This document shows positions 47,422-64,000 of a stretch of 64,000 nucleotides of DNA, piece by piece. Below the pieces are notes generated by a model. The model was not told the origin of the DNA, searched no databases, and worked only from the letters and a program-made list of their open reading frames with translations. The translations under genes and the position numbers were made by a program. Numbering within the stretch: position 1 is the first letter of the stretch; the number at the start of each line of letters is the position of its first letter. Source of the stretch: Chlorella sorokiniana (Eukaryota; Chlorophyta; Trebouxiophyceae; Chlorellales; Chlorellaceae); the NCBI GenBank assembly GCA_025917655.1, contig CP084617.1:620001-684000 (forward strand). Reading direction: 5' to 3'.

Positions 47422-48382
47422 CGAGGGCTCGTGGCTGCTGAAACGGATTGAACCCGGTTCAAAGAATGCTGATAAGTCTGCTGGCCGTTTACAACCAAAT
47501 CAAATCAAAGCAGGAGCAAACTTGCGGCGAACAAGGTTCCCTCTCGCCCAGTTTTGGATGCAAGCGGTACTCACGCTAAGTACCGCGCCCAACAACAACT
47601 AGTTCCTGCAGCGATCTGAAATTGGTTTAGAAGTACAGATTCGCCAGGATCTTGTTGATTATAGGAGGTGCACCTCCGCCGCTAGCAAAAACAACAGTGA
47701 CATTGCCGCTGCTGTCACCGCTTGCCTGTGTTGCCATTTGCTCAACAACAAGAGGATGACACAACAGCTCAATTGCAGCTACTTTCAATCTAAGATCTGC
47801 CAGCTTCAGTGCGTATGTAAGCTCATGCCTACGGTCGAGGCCGCGACAGGCCCAGCAGCGGTGGCGTCTACACCGGCAGTGCCAGCTGGGGGGCTGTGGG
47901 AAAGGCTGTTGACCAATTGTTGTGCTGCGATGTGCCCACCTTTTCGAGTGCAAACGTACACTTATGTTTTATCGAAACTCTGGCAAATGGGGTTGACGAG
48001 TTCGCCAAACCCCTGCTCCCTGCTATGACTGGACTGGAGTGATGCTGGAAAACTCAGTGTCATTGCAAGTTGGTCCAGGTCGCATTATCATCTTATTAAC
48101 TAGCGCAGGCGCCGCAGTGAGTCGCAACCTGCAAGAGGTGATCAGCCAGATTTCCTCACAAGTGCGAGGTGACCTGCAGGGGCTAGCCTTTGCTCTGAGA
48201 GTTCGTACATGCACACTTGCTTCACTCACCTAAGCGCCGCGCTGCCGCACCATGTGGGTCGGAGGGGGCGGAGGGGCGCCGCCAGCGGCTTGCAACCCTG
48301 AGTGAAGGCTCCATGCTCTCCCACCCCTCCCAGACAGGGACTGTAGCAGGACAGACAAGTGTGCTGAAGTGGTGACAACGGT
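47422..48382. promoter_or_regulatory. Divergent upstream region, CHD gene and gamma-SNAP
   Basis: 961 bp between divergent starts. AT-richer than the genes. Short open frames on both strands (47627-47953 minus, 48039-48233 plus) have no recognisable product. Confidence 0.4.
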
Positions 48383-50234
48383 ATGGACAAGCGGGGCGAG
48401 GCGGAGAAGCTGTACAAGGAGGCGGTCAAGCTGACCACGCCATCCCTGCTCAGCATGCGCATGCGCGGCGAGTGGGAGCGCGCCACGCCGCTCTTTGAGC
48501 GCGCCGCCATGCTTTTCAAGGCGAGCGATTGCTGAGGTCATGCTGCGCAGCATTCTTAGCCATGCTTTGAAGGCCTGGCAAGTGTGGTGTTGACGCCTTC
48601 TGCGCAATCCTGAGGTGCCCTTGTTGCGCCGAAATTGCATGCAGCAAGCCGGCGATGTCAGCCGCGCCAAGGATTGCTGGGAGCGTGCATCGACGGGGCA
48701 GGAGCGGCAGAAGAGCGGGTGGCACGCGGCCAAGAACCTGGAGAAGGCGGCGGAGGCTGCCCGGGACCTGGGCATCTGGGCGGATGTGGAGGCACACTAC
48801 GCCCGCGCTGCAGAGCTGTTTGCAGAGGAGGGCAGGCCCACGGCAGCGGCAGAGGCTGCTGCCCGCGGCGCCCGTGCTTTGGAGGAGCGGCAGCCCGCGG
48901 TGGGTGGGGCAGGCGGGTAAAGGGACACATCCCACCTCTCCACCCTGCCATCACTTACTCTGAAGTGCGAGTTCCGGCAGGGCATGTTTCTGCCTGCCAG
49001 CCTGCCCCTCCCACCTGCCTGGTGTCGACTGTCGCTGGCGCCCCCGCCTCCTTGCGGTTCCGCAGAGGGCCCAGGAGATGTACCTCAAAGCGGTGGAGTG
49101 GCTGGAGGATGCGGGCAAGGACGCGCTGGCGGGGGACATCTTCCGGTACGGCGGCTGCGGTCGCTGCCGCGCTGTCGTGCAGGCAGGGCATCATGGCCCC
49201 AGTCGCCTTGCCAAACAGCCAGACGTCCTTATGCTTGACGCTGGTTCGTGGGTGGGTTCCAGGCGGTGTTGACGGTTGCAGCAGCCCTCCCCCCGCAGGC
49301 AAGCTGTCGCGCAGCTCCTCAAGGCGGAGAAGTGGGGCGACGCCGCGTCCATGCTCATGCGTTTCGCGGTGGCCTGCGACGGCATGGGCGCCCGCAACAG
49401 CCAGTGCAAGGCGTACCTGGGGGCGGTGGTGGTCTGGCTGGCGGCCGGCAGGGCCACGGAGGCTTGGAACACATATCAGGCAGGCTTGGGGTGGGGTGGT
49501 GGCGAGTTCATCAGTACGCGCAGGCTGCACGCATGTCGGCTCGGCCTGCACAGCAGAGCGCGCACTTCATTGCGGGGTCCCGCGGCTCAGGCTGCCCCCA
49601 CCGTGCTTGCCTGACCGCCTGCCCTGCACCTGATGGCACCAACCGCAGGATGCGCTGGGCGTGGACGCCTTCATGAGCAGCGACGAGGCGTTTGCGGCAG
49701 ACTCCCTCTTTGATGCGTACCGCAGGTGCGACTGCGCAGCTAAACGACGGTTTGGTGCCCGCATTGCATTCACCACCCTGCTTCCTGTGCCTCGCATCTG
49801 ACTGAGAGCATTGCGGAAATAAAAAGTTGCGCGCGCGCCCCCCCCCGCCCCTAATCCCCCTCCAGCGGCGACCCCGCCGTGGTGCAACAGACGGTGAAGC
49901 GCAGCGCCATCTTTTCCAACCTGGACAACCAGGTAAGTGGACGACGCTGTTGCGCCTAGTCGATGTGCACCGGCCACAGCCATGTCAGCGTACACCCACG
50001 CGCCTGGGCTGTGCAGGAGGCTTGGGGCTGCCCGGCGGGTGCAGCCCTCCCTTTTGGGCCTTGCATGAAGTGGTTGCCCTTGGTCTGCCACCTCCCGCCA
50101 TGCCTGCAGGTTGCGCGGCTGGCGCGCAAGCTTCCGCTGGGCGACTTGTCAGTGCAAGCGGCGCAGCTGGGGGCAGCGGCAGCGGAGCGTTTGTTGCGCC
50201 GGTCACCGAGGCGGGCGAAGAGGACCTTACGTAG
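48383..50234 (+). CDS. Gamma-SNAP (NSF attachment protein gamma)
   Basis: TPR-like helical adaptor that helps NSF disassemble SNARE complexes in vesicle fusion. Seven exons, beginning 48383-48520 and 48645-48899. It starts MDKRGEAEKLYKEAVKLTTP. Helical repeats follow: GEWERATPLFERAAMLFK, AGDVSRAKDCWERASTGQ, GWHAAKNLEKAAEAARDLG, AHYARAAELFAEEGRPTAAA, RAQEMYLKAVEWLEDAGKDA, LLKAEKWGDAASMLMRFAVA, GVDAFMSSDEAFAADSLFDA and AIFSNLDNQ. Intron 1 appears to use a GC donor (AAG|GCGAGC). The last exon breaks at G run 50169-50173; with one more G it ends SGAFVAPVTEAGEEDLT at TAG 50232-50234, an acidic tail like that of animal gamma-SNAP. Chosen over alpha-SNAP because of the spacing and the tail. Confidence 0.87.
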
Positions 50235-50537
50235 GGAAACACCTCGCTGTGGCTGTGCACGCATGTAACATTACGGGAGGGAAGATGCAGGGCAGGCTGA
50301 CCAACCAACAGCTGGCCTGGGTCAAGGAGCTGGGCGGGACGGCTGCTGACAGACTGATTGCATCACGCTGCGCTGTGGTGCCCTCGCGCAGCAGGGCAGC
50401 AGCCCGCTTTGTGTCTCCCCGCCGACGTCCGGTGCGCTTCCTCGTCCCACATTTGGCTTCTGCAGCGCAAATTTACATACTTTTGTGGAGTGGGGCCTCA
50501 GGGGCCTTTGTTCTGCTCGCGAGTCCAGAGCCGCGTT
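50235..50537. other. Intergenic
   Basis: Short gap between two plus-strand genes, holding the gamma-SNAP 3' UTR and the next promoter. No coding signal was accepted. Confidence 0.4.
50264..50268 (+). terminator. TGTAA poly(A) signal of the gamma-SNAP gene
   Basis: TGTAA 30 nt after the stop codon. Confidence 0.4.
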
Positions 50538-51988
50538 ATGTCGGGCTCCGCCCTCCTGCTCGAGCTCCTCCATGAGGCGCTGCCAGAAGTACCCATCGAT
50601 AGGGGCGTAGCGCAGGCCAACACGGGGAACTTCTTCTGTGACGTGCTGCCTCTTCTGACAATAGCCCCCATGGCCTCGGTGAGCGAGATTGGCGGGGCGG
50701 CCTTCACGCGGTGGGCGTGCCTGGCGCAACATTGACGTCGCCAGGCCTCTGGGAGCTCTCCCGTGGGGTCTTGAGCAGCAACCTGCAGCACCCGCTGCGG
50801 GCGGCCTTGCTTGCCTTGCGGGCACGCCCGTCCAGGGTGCAGCCCAGGCGACCAGCGCGATGCGCACCAGTGCAACAGTGCAATGCTTGTAGGGGCTGGG
50901 TGCTGGGGCAGCCGCCGCCTCTAGTTGGTTGCCCCCTTGTCAACCAACCGCTCCTTCCGCCCCCCCGCCGTCGCCGCCGCAGACGCTCCAGCTGTACTGG
51001 CGCCGCGCCGCCGCCTCGACTTCCTCCTCTTTGGCACCGGCTTCTCCCTGGCCGTCGTGTACCACTGGCTGCACATGCACCCGACGGCATCGCCGCCGCG
51101 CGGCTGCTGGGCCTGCCGGGCGCCACGTGGCGCGGCCTGGACATCCTCATGGCCCAGGCCCTGCTGGCCCGCACCCTGGGCCACGCCCTCAACGTGCAGT
51201 CCCCGCTGGGCAAGCTGACCGCCAACCTCGTCTTCCCCGCCACGCTGCTCGCCTACGCGCACCTGCTGGCCGACGGCGTGCTCACACTCGGCGTCGCCTC
51301 CAGGGTGCGCCCCCTTGCTGCAGCGCTCCCTTGTTGTGACGCGCACATTGCGCTAATGGCTGACGGTGCCGCGGCGGCTGGCTCGGCCAAGCCTGCTGCA
51401 GGGCATTTCTCTTGAAACCTGCTTGTTTCCTGGACGCATACGCAGCCCCCTCCTTACCCAAGCCCCCACCCAAGACGCTCACACACATGCACATCACGCG
51501 CTCTGCTCCTTCGCAGGTCCTTGTGGCGGTGCTGCTGGCCACCGTTGCCGCCAAGGCGGGCCTGGAGGGCTGGGGCTCGCTGCCCAAGTACTGCCCGAGG
51601 CGCGGCAAGCGCACGCTGGCGTGCTTTGCCCTCGGCTTTGCCGTCTTCCCGCTGCCGGAGCTCCTGCCGCGCCACTACTGGCTCTTCCACTCCGTCTGGC
51701 ACCTCCTCATGGCCGACGCCTACCAGATGCTGTACCTCCAGCTGGAGGGCCTGCCAGACGAGGAGGAAGAGCTGGCCCGCGCAGAGGCCAAGGCCCGGCG
51801 GCGGGCGGCGGCGCGGCCCCCGCCGCGCCGCGCGGCGAGCAGCCGCCGCCTCCAGCGCCGCCGCGGCTGCCAGCTGGGTGCAGTCGCTGCTGCAGCCGGC
51901 CCAGCGCTTTGCACGCTACCAGCAGGAGCAGGCAGACGATGAGCTGTCGTGTGGCGGCAGCAGCAGCGACGGCACCAAGGACGAGTGA
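50538..51988 (+). CDS. Multi-pass membrane protein, TMEM8/DUF3522-like (CREST superfamily)
   Basis: Proposed exons are 50538-50678, 50983-about 51303 and about 51517-51988. The first gives MSGSALLLELLHEALPEVPI then ANTGNFFCDVLPLLTIAPMA. Hydrophobic segments follow: LDFLLFGTGFSLAVVYHWLH, LDILMAQALLARTLGHAL, NLVFPATLLAYAHLLADGVL, VLVAVLLATVAAKAGLEG and RTLACFALGFAVFPLPEL. The last helix has HYWLFHSVWHLLMADAYQ; its His-x3-His pair, with the Asp and His of the earlier helices, is the metal-site pattern of the CREST superfamily (alkaline ceramidases, PAQR, TMEM8). The tail is Arg/Ala-rich and ends SSSDGTKDE. One frame break at C run 51080-51082 and another in the GC-rich tail near 51800-51870. Enzymatic activity is not established for the TMEM8 branch in plants. 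Confidence 0.65.
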
Positions 51989-52865
51989 CTCGTCGCCGCT
52001 CGGCCGGCTTGGCAACAGCACTCCCAGTGCTGTGCGCGCTGCGCCCTGCCACCTTGGCGAGCGCAGCGGCGCCTCACACTCTTCCCGCTTCATCCAGAGC
52101 TGATACAAGCACTGCTGCTTTGCGCACCATGAAACCCGTTACCCCTATCGAACCTGGCTGCATGCCGTTGATATCCACGCCCGCATGCGCCCGCAGCCCA
52201 CACGCGGTCCCGCGGCGCCTTGCCCCCACCCATCCCACTCGCACACATCCCTCTCTTTCATTTCATTTTGTCATTGTTTTTGCCGGACGATGCTTTTTTG
52301 TACTTTTGTCTTCCTTGACACCTCCCTGAGTTTCTGATGCATCCATATGGGTTGACATGCTCCTGACCATTGCCCTTTGATTCGCGCTGCGAACAGCGCT
52401 CTCCCTCTCAGATTCATTCAGATGTACCAACACGAGGGACTCATTCCATCCTTTAAAATAGCCAATTGGCCACGTAGCCAAGCAGATCAATGAACCGGGA
52501 TTGGCAACGCAGCAGAACCAGTCGGCCAGCAAGACTGGAGGACATCGGCGGAGCGCGTCCTTACCTTCACATCATGTACAGCCATTTTCACTGTCTTACA
52601 GCAGCTTCCAGCTGGCACAGTGAGCAGCAAGGGATGGGCAACATACAGGCCTTGGTGCATAGCGTGCCGCTCAGCAGGCATCCAGGTGGAAAGCCATTTT
52701 TTGCGCGCGGGGTTTCCCGGTTGCGGCATTCTTGCGAACGATTTAAAACACACACAAGCGCTTGTTTGGTGAAGCTAAGAGACCGGTCGAGAGGCCCTCG
52801 GCAATTTAAACTTGCAAACAGTTTTCTGCTCCCGGTTGTGCCGCTGCCTCTGCTGATCAACCATT
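51989..52865. other. Intergenic: MCM3 promoter region
   Basis: 877 bp between two plus-strand genes. It is AT-richer than the genes. No coding signal was seen. Confidence 0.5.
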
Positions 52866-58352
<5,487 letters not shown>

Positions 58353-58593
58353 GGGGGAGGAGGCCTGGCTGGCAAGCGGCGTGCCGCCGCGGAGAGCCCG
58401 CTGGCGGACGAGAGCCGCCGCCCACTCCGACCCAGCATTGCTCTTCATTGCGTTGCCTGCTGTATTACTGTCGCACTGGCCCTTTCAGCCCGTGGCACTG
58501 CCTGCTTCCACTTGACTTGATGATGCAATACACTTGACAGATACAGTCGGTGCCCGCTGTGGTATCCACAGCAGGCGGGGCTAAACTGCTCTC

Positions 58594-60102
58594 ATGGCGG
58601 CCAAGGAGGCTATCCTTCGCTTGTCATTATTGAACATGCTGAATGCATTGAAACAAGTGTGGCGTGGGGCGGGCAGGCCTGCACAACCCTGTGAAGGGTG
58701 CGACCCTGCCATCTTGGCAAAATGCAAAGCTGCGGAAGCAGGCTCCGTAACACCACACGCATACCATGTGCTCATCAAGCTGCCTGCTCCAGCCACCGCC
58801 GACCCCGCCTCCACCGACGAGACATGGTGGCCTGAACGTGTCGAAGACGAGTGAGTGGGGATGCTTTGTAGCCGAAACGTCTAGTTCGTGTATGAGCTGC
58901 ACCTGTCCGGCTCAGCGGGGGCTGGGCGATCCACCTGTCTGCCTCCAGTGCTGCCGCCCACCACCCGCCATCGACGTACCCTGTGCAGGCTGCCCGCTGC
59001 GGCCTCGCTTGCTGCGGCGTTGAAGGAGGCGGGCAGCGACCGCATCCACGGCAAGGTCAAGCTGACGGTTTTCGACTACCTGGCTGCAACGCCGCAGGCG
59101 GAGGGCACCGCCGACGTGTTTCTCTTCCCAGACGGCCTCGCTCTGCGCGCTGTGCCCCTGGACCAACTCAACCTCACTGTGGTGGAGGCCCTGGCAGCGG
59201 CGACGGCCCGCCGCGCCAGCGGCGAATCCCCGCCAGCAGAGGCGGCGGCGGCGGCCGACGGCACGCACGTCGCAGGCACGTGCCTGATCGTGTGCTGCCA
59301 CGCGGCGCGGGACGAGCGCTGCGGCTGCGTGGGGCCCGCCCTGGTTGCGGAGCTGGGCCGGCTGGCGGAGGCGCGGGGCTTGCTGGGCGGCAGCCGCGGC
59401 GTCGGCGGCATCCAAGTGCTGCGGAGCAGCCACGTGGGGGCCACGTGGTGAGGCGCCGCCGCCGCCGCTGCTCCACAGGCCAGCCAGGGACTGCCCTGCC
59501 TCCGCGCAGCCACCGACCTTGCGTACGTTCATCCTAGCGTACATTCAACCGCCTGAGGGCATACCGACCAGCTGCTCCATCTCACGCTCTCTCGAAGCAC
59601 TCTTTGTCAACATCTCTCTCTGTTCCCCCACCCCACCCACACACCCCACCCCACCCCAGTATGCCGGCAACGTTCTGGTGTTCAGCCGCGTGCAGCTGTA
59701 TCATGGCGACTGGTTCGGCGGCATCAACCCGGGCAATGCGGCGCAGTTCCTGGATGCGCTGCTGGCCTGCAAGGTGGGGAGGGAGGGTGTTTCGTGGGTG
59801 TGATTGGGTTTGGCGGGTGGGTGAATGCGTTGGGGGTTTCAGGGGGAAGCATGTGGGCGGCAGGGCAGTGCATCCATCCCTGTCCAGCCCGCTGGACATA
59901 CTGCGCTTCCTGCGCCCCCGCTCCCCCACCCTGGCCCACACCCCGCTCCCACCCGCTTGCCCGCTTGCAGGCGCCCAGCGGCGCGCCCGGCGACCCCAAC
60001 CTGCGCCCCTGGTGGCGTGGCAGGATCGGGATGACCAAGGAGCAGCAGGTGGCCTGCTTCCAGGCTGCCCTGAAGGACATTGAGGACATGGCGCTGGATT
60101 GA
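58594..60102 (+). CDS. Sucrase/ferredoxin-like protein (thioredoxin-like [2Fe-2S] family)
   Basis: Exon 1 starts MAAKEAILRLSLLNMLNALK at 58594 and contains CEGCDPAILAKC. A phase-2 junction leads to exon 2 (from 58990), with KVKLTVFDYLAATPQAEGTA and CCHAARDERCGCVGPALVAE. Exon 2 ends at SSHVG. Exon 3 has YAGNVLVFSR and GDWFGGINPGNAAQFLDALL; exon 4 ends KDIEDMALD at TGA 60100-60102. The HxxRD-x-CG-x3-GP, SHxGGH and YAGN pattern is diagnostic for the Apd1/Aim32/plant sucrase-ferredoxin-like family, whose Cys and His residues bind a [2Fe-2S] cluster. The exon 2 end needs one more G in run 59436-59440, after which the His and the donor fall into place. Cellular role in algae unknown. Confidence 0.88.
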
Positions 60103-60415
60103 CTAGGCCGGTGGGGCATCAAGACCACCAGCCCTGCATCGGCCTTTCAAAGTTCGGCCCTTCAGAAAGGGCTGCGGCAGCTGCATGCAGCTCTTTTCAA
60201 ACTGCTCTTCCTGTCTTGTTCTCCTGTGCTAGCACTGTGCCTCCCATGCGCCTGTGGCTGCTTGCTTCCGCCTGCCGAATCCTGTTTCAACAAACGCATG
60301 CCGTCTCAATTTTTCAGTTTCATCTCCTTTTTCCTCCACACACTGCCCCATCCCAGCAAACCTGTCTTTGCAGCCTTCCTGTACATGCATGGTGCCTGCC
60401 CTGCTACTTGCGTCC
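60103..60415. other. Intergenic between convergent genes
   Basis: 313 bp, pyrimidine-rich on the plus strand. No coding signal was seen. Confidence 0.5.
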
Positions 60416-63400
60416 TTACAGGCTGCTTGCAAGGGGCAGGTGCATCAGGGCCAGGGGGCTGCAGGGGCTATCGCTTGCCGCCACCGCGCCCGCATCTGCT
60501 GCCATGAACTCTGCACGCCGGTCCACATAGCGACGCACCAAGGCCTTAATGTCGCTGCGCTTCTTGTCCGTGAGGAACTGGAAAGAAGAGGAAGAGGCAC
60601 AGGCAAGGGAGGAGGTGTAAGGGAGTGGTGTGCGCCAGGAGCTGGGCTGGGGCAGCTTTGCGCCAGCCGCCCCTCACAGCGGTGTTGCTCCCCGCGGCTC
60701 TGCACAGCGTCTGGGCACGCCTTGACAGCGCAGGCGGCCGACCCACCTTTTGGCCCGGCACCACCCTGCTCTCCTTGCACACCTTGTTCACGCCTTTTTG
60801 GCGGCCCACCTGCGCGGAGCAAGCAGGCAGGTGAGCGCGCGGCGGCGTGCAGCGGACGTGTGCCCGGCAGGGGCTTTCAGCGGTTCTGCAGCGGCCCGGG
60901 CTATGCAGGGCCTGCTGACGGCTGGCAGGAGGCCCGGCTGCAGCTGTTTGCACAGCCAGCCAACCCCCAGCGGCCGGCCCCTTGAGGTGCCGCAACACCA
61001 GTTCAGTGCTTGGAATGCTGCTGCTGTGCAGCCAGCTTCCTAGAGCAGCACATGGATCCATGTGGCCCTCGCGGCCGCGTGCGCCTTTCGCCCGTCGGCC
61101 ACCCGCTGCTACCCGCCGCGCCCAGGATGCAAGACCCCGCAGAGCCCTCCACCTCCGGCTGCAGCAGCCCTCACTTGTATTCCTCCTTGGTGATGGTCCC
61201 CTTGTCGAGCAGCGGGCGCAGCAGGCCCTCCACCACCTTTGCGATCGCCTTCACGGTGGCTTCATCTGCGGCCAGCGCAAAGCAGCGGGGCTCAGCATGA
61301 CCACAGCGGGCACAGCGAGCTGCCATCATGCCGCACGAGTGAAGCAGCGGCGGCAGGAGAGGAAAGCGGCGGGTGAAGGCGCGGCGAGGCTGGCACATAG
61401 CGTGCCGCAGCTGCGGCAGCGCCAGCGGCTCGTCTGCCAATCACCCTTGATGCCGCCGCCGCCGCCGCCGCTGCTGGCTTTCCGCTCTGGCGTTGCCTTG
61501 CGCTCCAGTTTCGTCAGCGGCTTGCGCTTGACGCTCCTCGCATACTCCTGCGAAAACAAAGGCAGCGGGCATGGGAGGTAGTTGACTGGGCGTGAAGCAT
61601 GCCCTGCATCCAGCTGGCTGGCTACAAGCCCCGATCCAAGGCGTGATCTAGCTGGAAGCTACAGCTTGCAGGAAAAGCCAGGGTCCCGGCCCCCCCCAGG
61701 GCCTGTCACCCTCACACACACACCTCAAAGGAGACGAAAGAGAGGGAAGCCGCCTCCCCCCCCGCCCGCCTCCGCTTCCGCCGCCAGCTCAGACTTGAAG
61801 GCCCGCGCCCGCTCCGCGGCCTCGCGCGCCTCCTGCTGCAGCCGCGCCAGCTCAGCAGCCTCCTCAGCGCCCAGGTAGGCAGACAGATCCTCCTTGCCGC
61901 CCCCGCCCTGCTGGCGCCCCGCTGGCGGCTGCGCCGCCGACGCCTGGCGCGACGCCGGGCGCGGCCCGCCCCGCCGCTGTTGGCCTCCGCAGAGGGCTGC
62001 CAGCCTCGCAGCACCTCTGCTGCCAGCTTGCGCAGCTCTGGATCCGAGTGGAGGGTGAGGCGGGTCTTCACCACACGCAGCAGGCCTGCTCTCACAAGGG
62101 GGGGGGGGGGGGCGGCCAAGGGGGAACCTGAGTACCAACCAACCACCTCGGGAGGACACAATTGCTCACAGGCGGCGGCAGGGCTGGGACAGCCACGAAC
62201 AGGTGAGGCCCCCGAGCACACATAGCAGCACTCGATGCCCTGCCCGCCACCCACCCGACTGCTCCAGCGTTGGCGGTTCCAGGGGCAGCAGGCGCAGCAG
62301 GCGCAGGCCCGCCTCCACCACGTGCCCCTCGCCGCCCTCCGCCGCCGCCTCCTCCAGCCACCTGCAGGCGAGGCAAAAGTGAGGATGGCGGAGGTGAGAA
62401 GGTGTGAGGAGGGGGCGGTCGGGCTGCAGAATGTGCAGGTGCACGGCTGCTGCACAAGTCAGGCAGCTGATGCGAGGAAAGATGGAGGAGGCCAGCCAGC
62501 TCAGGGATGGTCACAACACCCCGGCAGAATGCTCAGCAGGGCGGCAGCGTGCTCACGTGGCAACAGCCGCCATGCTGGCAGCATCCCCAGCCAGCAGCTC
62601 CCAAGCCGCGTGGTCGGCCTGCCGCAGTTGCTGCGGGCGGGCGGGATGCGGGGGTGGGCCAACAGCGTGCGGTCGATCGGCGGGCAAGCGGCAGCAGTGG
62701 GGGCGCTTCCTCGAGAACCCGCAACCGCCAGCAGCCCCTTGGAAGCGCCCTGCATGCTGCAGCCCCCAAACCTAACCCGCCAACACAGCTGGAGGCTGCA
62801 GGGCCGGGAGAGGCACCGCAGGAGCTGATGGAGGCCTCTCACCATCAGCAGAGCGTGGCGCTGTGAGGGCGGCGCCTCCTGCACCAGCGACCGCAGCGCG
62901 CCGTGCGCGCCCGAAGCCGCCAGCAGCACCGCCCTGGCCACCTGCTTGGCGCTGTCCCGCTGGGCGCGCAGCTGCGGGCGGTACAGCGGTACAGCAACGG
63001 GCAAGGGGGCAGTCAGCACCGGCAGCGGTTTGCTTGATGATTCCCCGGCTGACAGCCAGCTGCCTGCAGGCAACGCGGCTCAACCTCCGCTGGCCGCTCT
63101 GCATTGGTCACCGCCATCTTGGCCGCTTTCACCCCTCCACCGCCCCCACCATCACACCACCATCACCAAACGCGTAGCATACACACACACACCTGCTCCT
63201 CGCTCATCCACTGCCGCTCCTTGCCCATCACCGCCGCCAGCCGCCGCTCCAAGCTCTTCTCCAGGTCGTCCTCGCTGGCCACCTCGCCTGCGGCGCCACA
63301 CAGCTTCAATTCATTAGCAATCTCAACGTCTTTGAGGAAAGGAGTAGCGGCCGCCAGGAGGGAGGAGCGGCAGCCAGCCGGCCGAGCAGGAGCAACGACT

Positions 63401-64000
63401 GGAGCAGCAGGGCGGCAAGCGCTGCCGGATGGGGGCAGCCAGCAAATGCGCCAGCAGGGCTGCCACACAGTACGTCGCCGGGCATGGGGCAGGCATGGCA
63501 GCAGCAGGCAGAGCCGCACCATCCTCCCGCTTCTTGCGCTGCTTCTGCTGTTGCTGCCGCGCCGGCGCCTCAGCGCGGTCGCTCTCCTCGTCGTCCCCCC
63601 AGTCCAGCTCCTTTCCAATCTCGCTGGACCGGATGAAGCGCCAGATGGCGCCAGCACCGGTCTCTGCGCAGCGTGGCGGGCACATGTGGGATGCTGCTCC
63701 CGCTGTGTGAGGCCGTCAGCCACATGTGGCGTGAGAAGGCATGGCAAACATCACAATAAAGGGCAGGAAGCAACAAACAGAAGCTGGACAAGTGAGCGTT
63801 CTGCAAACGCAGGAGCGCGGGAGGCATCTGCCCGGCCGGAGCAGCGCCAGAACGACGACACGTCAGCCACACCCACCTCCCCCGCCAATCCCCGCATCCT
63901 GTTTGCCCGCCGAGCGCGGGCGCTTGATGCTCACGCCGCGCGCGGTGGCTGCAGGTGGAGCCGCGGAGCAGGGGGTGCTGGGGCTTAGAGCAGACAGGTG
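60416..64000 (-). CDS. Nuclear protein with SRI-like C-terminal domain (partial; N-terminus outside the window)
   Basis: About ten minus-strand exons end at TAA 60418-60416. From the N-terminal side they give RGVSIKRPRSAGKQDAG (basic), AIWRFIRSSEIGKELDWGDD, ASEDDLEKSLERRLAAVMGK, SAKQVARAVLLAASGAHGAL, EAGLRLLRLLPLEPPTLEQ, RVVKTRLTLHSDPELRKLAA with EVLRGW (like a TFIIS N-terminal/LW helical bundle), a coiled coil (AAELARLQQEAREAAERARA), a basic segment (YARSVKRKPLTKLERKATPE), then AIAKVVEGLLRPLLDKGTIT, KEEYK, GRQKGVNKVCKESRVVPGQK and FLTDKKRSDIKALVRRYVDR. The last part resembles the SRI domain by which SET2-type methyltransferases and related factors bind phosphorylated RNA polymerase II. A SET domain is not in the window, so whether this is a SET2 homologue is open. 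The donor near 61174 lacks one base. Confidence 0.6.

Noticed and set aside
47627-47953. 108-codon minus-strand frame ending GGGAPPIINKILANLYF
   Set aside because: The peptide looks somewhat protein-like, but there is no upstream exon joining in phase and no known family. Left as possible, not annotated.
48039-48233. 64-codon plus-strand frame
   Set aside because: Isolated, no family, overlaps the gamma-SNAP upstream region.
50322-50867. Minus-strand frame containing LRYAPIDGYFWQRLMEELEQ
   Set aside because: Tempting helix-like peptide, but the plus strand has a good start, donor and in-phase join to the TMEM8-like exons at the same place.

Overview
This is a GC-rich, intron-dense eukaryotic nuclear sequence. 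Most genes are split into short exons with GT-AG junctions. The best fit is a green alga of the Chlorella/Trebouxiophyceae type. The evidence is a plastid-targeted EPSP synthase, a plant-type violaxanthin de-epoxidase, a plant-type SulP transporter, TGTAA poly(A) signals downstream of several stop codons (a chlorophyte trait), and a four-gene core histone cluster whose 3' ends carry palindromes. The species assignment is inference; the gene content is read from the translation.

Layout. 1-963: 3' end of a protein kinase (+). 1635-5347: EPSP synthase (+). 5733-6371: an unrecognised ~83-residue protein (-). ~6833-8310: NSE1-like subunit of SMC5/6 (+). 8489-9818: coiled-coil protein (+). 10615-16455: sulfate permease of the SulP/STAS type (-). 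17294-18708: CutC (-). 19388-22217: violaxanthin de-epoxidase (-). 22629-26477: PHD finger/GNAT protein resembling plant IDM1 (+). ~26824-31954: FAD oxidoreductase with a C-terminal Rieske domain (+), with two foldback sequences in its introns. 32294-32885: small DnaJ-type zinc-finger protein (-). 33904-36689: H4(-)/H3(+) and H2B(-)/H2A(+), two divergent pairs. 36993-47421: CHD6-9-like chromatin remodeller (-). 48383-50234: gamma-SNAP (+). 50538-51988: TMEM8/CREST-like membrane protein (+). 52866-58352: MCM3 (+). 58594-60102: sucrase/ferredoxin-like protein (+). 60416-64000: SRI-like-domain nuclear protein (-, N-terminus outside the window).

These are mostly unrelated housekeeping genes rather than one pathway. 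Chromatin and chromosome maintenance is well represented: NSE1, a PHD-GNAT protein, core histones, a CHD remodeller, MCM3 and an SRI protein. Plastid functions are the shikimate pathway and the xanthophyll cycle.

An important caveat is that at least 15 places in conserved genes need a one-base change in a G or C run to keep the reading frame, nearly always one missing base. Uncorrected homopolymer errors in the assembly explain this better than a window full of pseudogenes. Exon coordinates below are read from splice phase and protein similarity recalled from memory, without alignment. I found no clear new multi-gene system. The most interesting items are the intronic foldback, the conserved two-part histone 3' element with a shared promoter motif, the small unrecognised gene at 5733-6371, and the NSE1 gene without a visible RING domain.
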